Source of the DNA: Brachionus plicatilis
Lineage: Eukaryota > Rotifera > Eurotatoria > Ploima > Brachionidae
Assembly (NCBI GenBank): GCA_010279815.1
Contig: QEOQ01000256.1
Coordinates: 95,914 to 159,913 of the forward strand
Length of the DNA: 64,000 nucleotides
Direction: 5' to 3'
Shown: piece after piece, positions 56,616-64,000 of the stretch
Numbering within the stretch: position 1 is the first letter of the stretch
How the letters are laid out: each line of letters starts with the position of its first letter
Made by a program: the position numbers and the translations under genes
The notes under the pieces: generated by a model
Seen by the model: the letters and a program-made list of their open reading frames with translations, nothing else
Database searches by the model: none
What the model was told of the DNA's origin: nothing

Positions 56616-56910
56616 GATAGTCAAGTAATGAGGTGGATTTATTTTAATCAATTTAAAAAGTAAACCTTCATGCCAAACCCTATCAAAGGCTTTAGAAATA
56701 TCAAAAAAAAGGCTGCAAACTCTTTTTTTTCTATTAAATGATTCCACAATTTTTTGAATTAAAAAGAAAAGATTATCTGATGTTCGCCGGTGTTTCCTAA
56801 ATCCAGATTGCTCCTGGATAAGGAGTGAATTTTGTTCCAAATAATTGTATAATCTTGAATATACTATGCGTTCCAGTAGCTTTCCTAGACAATTCGTCTT
56901 TCTTCTTTTG
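56608..56910 (-). pseudogene. Jockey-like LINE reverse transcriptase, N-terminal part of the RT domain
   Basis: Minus-strand reading from about 56905: TNCLGKLLERIVYSRL, EQNSLLIQEQSGFRKHRRT, a Phe/Leu/Gln run, SLFFDISKAFDRVWHEGLL (motif A with the catalytic Asp in FDISKAFD) and INPPHYLTIW, stopping at the Merlin insertion. The next residues continue at 53338 (IRSFLDS...). The element is truncated on its 5' side near 56910: the endonuclease and ORF1 are missing. Together the two halves form one RT domain in the usual motif order. Confidence 0.85.
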
Positions 56911-56929
56911 TTGATTAAATGCTAAATAC

Positions 56930-58530
56930 TTGTTAATGAGGAATTTACAAGTATTTATTTATCATTTATTCATTATCATGGTGTTAATTATTATTATCAT
57001 TAATATCAAAGAAAATAATATTTTTCCTTTATAATAAATCGGTTCCTCCTGGATTTTTATTCGAAATATAGAGGATTTCGTTATACGGAGGATCGACTGT
57101 ATTGTCCTATACTTTAAAAACCGATTAACACTTGAAAAATTTCAACAATGATTAAATTTAAATTTTTAAATTTTTTTTCAAAAATTGTAAAATTAAATAG
57201 ATTAATTTTGAAGTTAATGATCATACTTTCATGATAATGCTCTCAAATTATATTAAAAGAAAAATATATTTAAGCATTTTTAATTAGTAGATTATATAAT
57301 AAATTTTTTCATCTTTGGAAAACCAAGTTAAACTCAAATTTTGTAAATTATTCTGCATGCGTAAATTTTTCCTCAGATATTTACAGTTAAAAAAAAATGT
57401 TAATTATTGAATGTTTATTTTGAAAATTTGTTTATGCAATAAAATTTAAATTCAAAAATTACTTAAAAAGTCTCTTTTAATGATAATTTTTGAGGATGAT
57501 TATTTAAATTTGATCTTAAATTTCAATTTGAAAATTATTTTGAATATCGAAAGATTAAATGTAGTAAACTTCTCGATTGATCTCTTGATCACAAAGTTAT
57601 TAATTAGTCTCGAGTAAAAATAAGCAATTGTTTTTTCATTTAATTGCTTTTGACATTGGTTCGATTAGATTCCTACTATACCTTAAATCATGACTTTACA
57701 AAAAATAAACAAAAAAAACACTAAAGAAATAAACAAAAAATAGAAAAAAAAAAGTTTCAAACTCTAACAGTAGAAATCAAGTTACAGATTATTTTTATTT
57801 ATATGAATTACATTAAAAATATTTCTATATTTATTAATATAAATAAATAATTAAATCTTTTTTTTTTATTTATTTTGTAAATATAGTTTGTATTATCTTA
57901 ATCTATAAATTTTTTATTTTAGGAATCTTGTATATTTTGGATATGTTAAAATTGGACAGTAGAGATTAATAATTCATTTAATTTACTTTAAAACTCAAAA
58001 TTTAGGAAATTACTTTTTTAAGATTGTTTAAATTTAGGACGCTAGAAATTAGTAATTTTTTTTTATTTAGAATAATTGTGGAAAATTTAAATTCAGATCA
58101 AAATATTTTCTTATAATCTATTAAATTATGTTCAACTGCCTAAAACTATTACTGGTAATAATTATGATAATTTTTATTTAAAATCTGAAATTTTTTTAAA
58201 ACCTAAAAATACAAAGACACTTCTAGGCGCTCCTCAAATAAAATTGAAACAAGCGTTTTTCAAACGATCAACCAAAATAGACCTAAATTTTATTTTATTT
58301 ATTTCTACTTAGAACACGTACTAAAAGTAAAAAAATCAGAAAACGTAATGGAATTAAATAACAAATTATTCAAAAGCCAAACTTATTTTCAATGAGCAAT
58401 TTTGTATTTTAAAAACTAAATTTTAAAAATTATAAATTATAAATTTTTCTGATGAAAGCATAATAAATTATGATTTCATCAGTTTCGTGTGATAATTAAT
58501 TGGAACCATTCTTGACAAAATCCAAACTCT
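56930..58530. other. AT-rich stretch, one transposon end
   Basis: No gene seen. 57040-57105 (GGTTCCTCCTGGATTTTTATTCG ... GGATTTCGTTATACGGAGGATCGACTGTATT) reads, inverted, ACAGTCGATCCTCCGTATAACG, which resembles the terminus of pogo/Tigger-type mariner elements. A similar end, without a partner in opposite orientation, is at 60955-60995. Confidence 0.45.
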
Positions 58531-58755
58531 AAATACTTACGCTTCAATATTTTTTATCAAGCCGAAGTTAAAATAAAAATTTTTAAAAAAATTCTTACGA
58601 ATTAATTTAAGTAAATTTTTGAGCAAAAATTGGTCGTCAATATTTTTAAGACAATTTCTAATTTTTAAAAAATAACCATTAGTTATTAAACATAATTTTA
58701 AATTATTAAGATTATTAAGTTCCAATTTTATAAATTTGTCAACTTGTCAAAAATT
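58530..58755 (-). CDS. Candidate exon, product unknown
   Basis: An open minus-strand frame from about 58755 (QVDKFIKLELNNLNNLKLCL, KIRNCLKNIDDQFLLK) ends at ATTGAAGC|GTAAGTATTT, a perfect consensus donor at about 58538. A stop precedes the frame. The Leu/Asn/Lys composition is only slightly better than background, and no downstream exon is recognised. It lies upstream of, and divergent from, the dehydratase gene. Treat as a weak candidate. Confidence 0.2.
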
Positions 58756-58909
58756 TCATATTTCAAATGAGGCATTTTATTTTACGTAATTATCTTGAGG
58801 TCTATTCAATTAAAAAAAAAAATGAAAAAAAAATATTATTTATTTAAATATTTTTTAAAAAAACATTTTTTTAGAAATTATGAATTTTATTTTTTTTATG
58901 TAAAAATAC

Positions 58910-60517
58910 ATGGATTTGATTAATGGACAAGCGAGTAATAGACAAGCTATTCTAGGCGATTGTTTTTTGTTAAGGTGGGAAAAAAAAACTTCTCAATACG
59001 AGACCTGCACCAGCTTTGAGAGTCATTTAAACCAAGTCAAAATAGTCCACACTGAATCAAACGTTCTCAATGGTCTAAACTTTTCTTCCAATTCAGACCA
59101 ATATGTTTCCTGTGTTTATGGCCAAGTTTACTTTGTTATTGTTGATTTACGGCCAGACTCGCCTGCCTATTTCAAATCAAAATGGCTAAAGCTATCATCA
59201 TGCCAAATTAGTCAAATTTTTATTCCGGCTTTTTACGCCTTTGGTTATTTTTCGTCCACAAATTCCATTTTACATTTTACACAAAATTCAAACATTGATA
59301 TCTATGGCTTAAACATTGAGGATAAAAATTTAAATTTAAGTATTCCATTTTCAAATTATTTGCAGTCTGAGCAAGACTTGGCCAAGCCTGGTTTGGAAAA
59401 AATCCACCAACTCCTCTCTGAGCACAAAATAAACGAAGTCTATAGGAAAATTGTGAGTTATCCGAACGGGCTAAGCCATTTATCCAGTTATGACAAAAAA
59501 GTTCTGGTGACCGGAGGTGCCGGTTTTATCGGAAGCCATGTAGCTATTTTGTTAACCCAAAAATATCCCACTTACCAAATAGTAGTACTAGACAAGCTTG
59601 AAGAATGCTCGAATATGAAAAATTTGAGTGAAATAAAAAACTTGCCAAATTTTTATTTTATCAAAGGAGACATTTGTAATTTTGAAGAGTTGAAAAAAAT
59701 ATTTTCTCAATTCAAATTTGAGTATGTTGTTCATTTTGCTGCCCAGACCCATGTTGACATATCCTTGGTATTTCCATTGAAATTTTCCAAAACCAATGTA
59801 CTAGGCACGCACTATTTGTTGGAATGCTGCCGGTTGCATGGCATACAAAAATTTGTTCATGTGTCCACCGATGAAGTCTACGGCACCACTGACAAGGTGG
59901 CCAACATAAACCAGCCACTTGAGCCTACCAACCCCTATGCATGTTCGAAGCTGGCCGCTGAAAATATCATAAAAGCGTACCAGAAGTGCTACAAGCTGCC
60001 GATTGTCATCACTAGGGGAAACAACGCCTACGGTCCTCATCAATATGTGGAAAAAGTCATACCCAAGTTTATTACAAGACTTTTAAAAAATAAAAAGTGT
60101 TGTATTTATGAAAATTGTGATGCAAGTGAGAGGGATTTTTTGTATGTAAGTGATACTGCCGAAGCGTTTGACTTGGTTTTGCATAAGGGTAAACCGGGAG
60201 AGGTCTATAACATTGGAGCATCACAAAGCGTGAACATAGTTGATTTGGCCAAGAAGTTAATTGTCTTGATGAACAAAGCGCCAAGAGGAGAAGAGGAAAA
60301 ATATATTGAGGTGGTGCGTGGACGTCTCCTCAATGATGAAAGATATCGGATTGACAGTTCGAAACTTATTCAATTAGGATGGAAGCCGAGAGTAGATTTT
60401 GACGATGGACTTATTAGAACTATTGAATGGTACAAGGAAAATCAAAATTATTGGAAAAATGGCGACCAAGTTATAGATTTGTTTTGTGAGAAAATTACAC
60501 CAGATCTAAAAAATTAA
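58910..60517 (+). CDS. RmlC-like (degenerate) / RmlB-TGDS-like dehydratase fusion
   Basis: Intact single-exon protein of 535 residues. Residues about 14-170 match dTDP-4-dehydrorhamnose 3,5-epimerase (RmlC): QVYFVIVDLRPDSPAY, IFIPAFYAFGYF and SEQDLAKPGL in the family's order. However, the RGLHFQ site reads N54-G-L-N57-F-S and the AHGF site has F111 for His, so the catalytic His is gone and the domain is probably a pseudoenzyme. Residues about 196-520 are a short-chain NDP-sugar 4,6-dehydratase, closest in pattern to TGDS/RmlB: T201-G-G-A-G-F-I-G208 for NAD, AAQTHVD, S319-T320-D321-E322 (catalytic Thr-Asp-Glu), Y343-x3-K347, NNAYGPHQYVEKVIPKF, GKPGEVYNIG and LGWKPRV. It would oxidise and dehydrate a nucleotide-activated glucose to the 4-keto-6-deoxy sugar, the entry to rhamnose or related 6-deoxysugars. 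The start ATG is the first in frame, and AATAAA follows at 60548. The gene has neither intron nor neighbour of the pathway. Transfer or fusion origin is undetermined. Confidence 0.88.
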   Translation: MDLINGQASNRQAILGDCFLLRWEKKTSQYETCTSFESHLNQVKIVHTESNVLNGLNFSSNSDQYVSCVYGQVYFVIVDLRPDSPAYFKSKWLKLSSCQISQIFIPAFYAFGYFSSTNSILHFTQNSNIDIYGLNIEDKNLNLSIPFSNYLQSEQDLAKPGLEKIHQLLSEHKINEVYRKIVSYPNGLSHLSSYDKKVLVTGGAGFIGSHVAILLTQKYPTYQIVVLDKLEECSNMKNLSEIKNLPNFYFIKGDICNFEELKKIFSQFKFEYVVHFAAQTHVDISLVFPLKFSKTNVLGTHYLLECCRLHGIQKFVHVSTDEVYGTTDKVANINQPLEPTNPYACSKLAAENIIKAYQKCYKLPIVITRGNNAYGPHQYVEKVIPKFITRLLKNKKCCIYENCDASERDFLYVSDTAEAFDLVLHKGKPGEVYNIGASQSVNIVDLAKKLIVLMNKAPRGEEEKYIEVVRGRLLNDERYRIDSSKLIQLGWKPRVDFDDGLIRTIEWYKENQNYWKNGDQVIDLFCEKITPDLKN

Positions 60518-60547
60518 ATTTTTCTACAAGTTCATTTTTATTTTATT

Positions 60548-60553
60548 AATAAA
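60548..60553 (+). terminator. Polyadenylation signal of the dehydratase gene
   Basis: AATAAA about 31 bases after the stop codon of the 58910-60517 gene. Confidence 0.6.
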
Positions 60554-60559
60554 TATTTG

Positions 60560-61153
60560 ACTAGATAATTTTATTTAACTTCTGAATCAAAAATAATTTT
60601 AAAGACTGTTTAGCGGTTCTTTAAAGAAACAATAAAAATTCTTTAATTTGGTGCTATTTTAATAGTAAAATAAAAGAATTTTTGAAGAAATATAAAAATT
60701 AAAATTAGAATAAAGAAAGTCTTCAATTTTAAATGCATAAATCTTTAATATCTTGGTAAGATTTTCAGGTACGGATAAAGCAATGAAAATTGCGTGTATA
60801 TTTGCAAAAATTCTAAGATTCCTAAGAAATTTTCCGAATTATATATTTTAATCAGGACTAGTCCCTAATTCACAAAATTTTGTCAGGACAAACCAAATTT
60901 GTTAATATTTAAAACGATTTTAAAAATGTGTGGTCCCAAAATTAAATGTACCAATGGAAATTCCGGAATAACCAGGTTTGACTGTATTTGGGTTCTTATT
61001 GTTATTTTCTTGTTAACCAATTTTTTCGATTTTTGATTTGATTTTTGATAATTGGTCTAACGTTGTTAATATCTCTTTCATTCTCTTTTTTTTTAATACT
61101 TGGAATATTTTCCAACATTAAAAAAGTAGGGAATAACGTTATTCAAATTTTGT
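60560..61153. other. Intergenic stretch with a transposon end
   Basis: 60955-60995 (AAATTCCGGAATAACCAGGTTTGACTGTATTTGGG) reads, inverted, CAAATACAGTCAAACCTGG, a mariner/pogo-like terminus without a visible partner. Nothing else is recognised. Confidence 0.45.
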
Positions 61154-61387
61154 GATTAAACTAGTGTTGCAGCGATTTCGATTAATCGCGATTAATCGCG
61201 CGCGATTTTTCAAATCGAAATCGATCGATCATGATGTCCAAAATCGCGATCAATTAATATCAATTCTAAATTTTCTTATCATGAATTTTGGCGCTTCTTT
61301 TTTCTATTAAAAAAAATTCACATAAAGTTCGTTCAATTAGTTTTTCAATTTAGTTTTTGTTTATTAAATTATTCTTTAAAAATAAAT

Positions 61388-61480
61388 ATGAGTTCACCTT
61401 TTTCTTCTCTTGTTTGGAGACATTTTAAATTGAATCCTGACAATCCTACAATCGGTATCTGTCAAATATGCCTAAAATAA
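61388..61480 (+). pseudogene. BED zinc-finger start of a hAT transposase
   Basis: ATG at 61388 opens 30 codons to TAA 61478-61480: SSPFSSLVWRHFKLNP then ICQICLK. The 'S.vW.hF' opening followed by C-x2-C is the start of a BED-type finger (ZBED-like hAT transposases). The stop comes where the deletion begins. Confidence 0.65.
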
Positions 61481-61489
61481 CAAATATTC

Positions 61490-61676
61490 ATTTCCTAACT
61501 TATATAATTTAACTAAAAAATATCTTTCTATTCCGGCAACAAGTGCACCATGCGAAAGAATTTTTTCAAAAGCCGGAGAGATACTTTCCAAAAAAAGATC
61601 AAGGCTTAATCCTAAGAACTTTAACTGTCTTCATTTTCTCATGCATAATATTAACAAATTGAGAAATGTAAAATAA
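61490..61676 (+). pseudogene. hAT transposase C-terminal dimerization region
   Basis: In another frame than the BED part: KYLSIPATSAPCERIFSKAG, ILSKKRSRLNPKNFNC and LHFLMHNINKLRNVK, stop at 61674-61676. 'yLsiPaTSapsERiFSkaG' with 'skkRsrL' is the hAT C-terminal dimerization signature. With the BED fragment it gives both ends of a ZBED-like transposase; the catalytic middle is deleted. Confidence 0.75.
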
Positions 61677-62329
61677 AATATACCTTTTTTTTATAATTAT
61701 TTTTTTTAAATTTGTTTAAATAAAGTTTTCATTCAACAAAAAAAATTTTTTTTTGTATGCATTTTCGGGCGATTAAATCGACGATTTATCGATTAAAATC
61801 TTAAAATAATCGAAAATCGACGATCGTTAAATATCATTAATCGCTGCAACACTAGATTAAACCTAAAATTAAAAGAATGGAAATAATTAATTATCTTCTA
61901 TAAACATTCTAAAAAAAATTGATGCTTTTCGAAGAATTATGGAAAAAAATATAGAAAAAATTATGTAGACAGTATTCGTGCAATTATTTCTCGAAAATCA
62001 TATTTTGAAATTGTATGGTAATTTTATCTGTTAATGATAATTTAAAAATCATTTGGTTGAAGAGCAACATTAATTGTAAAAATATAATTTTGGTAAAAAA
62101 TAATAAATGTTGTTTTTGCAATGTTTGTACCAATCCAATCTAACGAAAAAATGTTCTTGCAAACATACATGATTTTTGTCAAATTACTAACTTTATTTCT
62201 AGCCTAAAGGGTTATAAACATTATTCGAAATTATCACTTTGTTCTTTATACTTTGAAACACGTCAAAAGGACCATTACTCTTTTTGCCATATCAATGTAA
62301 GGATTAATTTAATGAAAAAAACTCAAAAA

Positions 62330-62775
62330 AGTTAAAAAGGTACTTTCGGTATGATTTATGAGTCAGATCAAAAAAATGTAAATATTGATACCAAAAAGCT
62401 AAAATAAGCGCTGATTTGGCTAAAAAATAACAATTCTCTATACAAAGATTTTATTGCTATTTTTTAACGGATGGATTTGTAACCAATACTTCAAGTTCTT
62501 ATGAAGGTTTTCTTCAACAAGTTAAAACGTAATCAAATACAATGAAAACGGTATACTATTAGAACCTAAAAACCCGAGTGAAACTGGATTAATAATAAAT
62601 ATGGATCCAAAAAAAACTAGACAACATGTAGGAAAGGTAGAAGAGAACATCGAGTACACAATTCAAAAAGACTCAAAAATAATTACAATTTAATTGATGT
62701 AAAATCCACAAATGACTCAATCGAACGAAAAATATTTCAAACTTATTTCCTGACGGAAAAGGTTTTTAAATAAAG
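62330..62775 (+). pseudogene. Possible Helitron/PIF1-helicase-type fragment
   Basis: Broken reading frames give IDTKKLK, stop, ALIWLKNNNSLYKDFI, then INMDPKKTRQHVGKVEENIEY and LIDVKSTNDSIERKIFQTYF. The phrase 'alxWLk.nNplYkd' is typical of the protein encoded by Helitrons ahead of the PIF1-like helicase. The rest is not diagnostic. Many stops and shifts. Confidence 0.3.
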
Positions 62776-62779
62776 AATA

Positions 62780-63770
62780 AAACCGTTTCTCTTTACTTGA
62801 TTTTTATTTATTTATATTTTATGCTTAAGATAGACTCACACGTGAAAGGAATTCAGCTGTCAATTCAATTATTAAATCAAGATCAACTAGAGCAGATAAG
62901 AAGAATGTTGGAAGTTTACATAAAAATTACCATTTTGAGTATGGTAAAGGCTTTCAAAAATATTAATATCTTTTAAAAATATTTTAGATTTAAAAGCGTA
63001 TTGTTCATATTTCTAAGTTGATTTTAAATAGTTGATATTAACTATTTAAAATTAATTTTGCTTATTTTTTGATAAATTAACTGTTCTAGAATGAAAAAAA
63101 AAATATATATATATCAATTTTTTAATTTAAAATTTAATTTTTTTAAACATATAAATCTTTATATGTTTAATATGGTTACCTAGTCTTACCAGGTGACCAT
63201 ATTTTTTTTTATTGATTATTTCGTAGACATTTTGTTCAAAAACTTTAAAAATAGTGACCCAATTTTCCCAAGATTTATGAATTACCCCTTTAACTCTGCG
63301 GTTAATTATGTGAAGTCCAAAAGGGTTAAAAAAGTTAACCCGATTACACCTTAAATTGTATACAATTACCCCGAAATTCAGCCCCTTAAACAGAATTTAA
63401 ATCCTTTTAACCCACTTGACCTATTTAGGAAGAATATTTTGAAATTTAGGGTTGTCCGTTGTTAAAACGATCACTTTTGCCCAAAGATTAGGCATAGTTT
63501 ATACTTATTTCTCTATGTCATCGATTTTTTGAAGCACATGCGAAACATAATTTGATTTTTTTAAGAATTTTTTAATTCAAGTTTCTACACCTGATTTTAG
63601 AAATTTTTGACTCAAGTTTTAAAAAAATTATAAAGTTTTTAAATATTCGATGTTTTTTTCTATTAATTCAAAATTAAATTATTTATTCTGTTTAGATTAA
63701 TTTGAATCGGTGTTAGAATTAGAATTGGGGCGTTGTTCAAAGTACAGTACATCTTAAAACTAACTTCATC
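62780..63770. other. AT-rich stretch, no gene seen
   Basis: 63160-63200 (TATGGTTACCTAGTCTTACCAGGTGACCATA) is a local inverted word like the GTGACCA transposon motifs. 63300-63420 contains repeated GTTAACCC/GGGTTAA words. No ORF of note. Confidence 0.45.
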
Positions 63771-63776
63771 GATTTC

Positions 63777-63885
63777 TTTCCTCTCCTCTTCCTTTCCTCT
63801 TTCTTTCCTCTTCCTCTCTTCTTCCTCTCTTCTTCCTCTCTTCTTCCTTTCCTCTTCCTTTCCTCTTCCTTTCCTCTTCCTCTCT
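63777..63885. repeat. Polypyrimidine microsatellite (TTCCTCTC)n
   Basis: About 110 bases of almost pure pyrimidine built on TTCCTCTCTTC / TTCCTTTCCTC repeats. Confidence 0.9.
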
Positions 63886-64000
63886 TGAAAAAAAGAAAAA
63901 TAAAGAATATAATAAATTATGCTAATTTATAATCTCCAATATTTAAATGAAACTATTCAACACGGCAAGCAACTTACAATTGAATCGTTATTTTGATCAA

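Larger units (their letters stand above)
61162..61854. mobile_element. BED-type hAT transposon, internally deleted, perfect 8-bp duplication
   Basis: Ends TAGTGTTGCAGCGATT and AATCGCTGCAACACTA are inverted (imperfect copies of the same GCGATTAATCG words follow on both sides). The flanks are GATTAAAC (61154-61161) and GATTAAAC (61855-61862), an exact 8-bp duplication. Both ends of the transposase gene survive and the middle is deleted, as is common in hAT MITE-like derivatives. Confidence 0.9.

Noticed and set aside
59712..60284. Minus-strand ORFs within the dehydratase gene
   Set aside because: Antisense shadows; the sense frame is unambiguously the dehydratase.
57040..60995. Two pogo/mariner-like ends as the two ends of one element enclosing the dehydratase gene
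   Set aside because: Both are in the same orientation, so they cannot be the two inverted termini of one transposon.
62330..62775. A functional helicase gene
   Set aside because: Only a short phrase matches and the frames are broken in many places, so it is listed only as a weak relic.
1..64000. CRISPR arrays, operons, ribosome binding sites
   Set aside because: None are expected or seen: spliced genes, LINEs and polyadenylation signals show a eukaryote, and repeats here are inverted or transposon ends, not spaced direct repeats.

Overview
This window reads as AT-rich DNA from a small invertebrate. The evidence is a 7TM amine receptor, a TGDS-type nucleotide-sugar dehydratase, a mitochondrial dicarboxylate carrier relic, GT-AG introns of only 61-63 bp, and abundant LINE, hAT, Merlin and CACTA-like transposon debris. 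A rotifer would fit, but that is a guess; nothing here fixes the phylum. Gene density is very low, with two convincing intact protein genes in 64 kb.

Layout. 1-31 kb holds no convincing host gene. It is AT-rich sequence with non-autonomous DNA transposons, fold-back elements, LINE 3' tails and small AT-hook ORF remnants. 31-34 kb is a dense nest of inverted repeats ending about 0.2 kb upstream of an intronless biogenic-amine receptor (34129-35352). 36-43 kb has two unrecognised exon-like ORFs, a decayed SLC25A10-like carrier with a spliceable intron still visible, an AT-hook fragment and a 99-residue membrane protein on the minus strand. 43.5-46.6 kb holds coiled-coil fragments and a minus-strand CACTA/TNP2-like transposase relic. 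47.5-51.4 kb is a damaged plus-strand LINE (ORF1, endonuclease, 3' tail) hit by an unusual TG...CA insert flanked by 235-bp repeats and by a decayed hAT. 52.2-56.9 kb is a minus-strand jockey-like LINE reverse transcriptase split by a Merlin-type transposon with a perfect 8-bp target duplication and an 816-base assembly gap inside it. 58.9-60.5 kb encodes an intact 535-residue fusion of a degenerate RmlC-like domain to an RmlB/TGDS-like dehydratase. 61-64 kb has a deleted BED-type hAT with intact ends, a possible Helitron helicase scrap and a polypyrimidine microsatellite.

The observations most worth following are: the fused RmlC(pseudo)-RmlB protein, in which the expected epimerase histidines are replaced; the Merlin insertion whose removal leaves the LINE reading frame continuous; fold-back elements, one with a 43-residue AT-hook ORF; and families of small elements with dense subterminal motifs. 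The intact genes are not organised as a pathway. Each stands alone in transposon-rich DNA.
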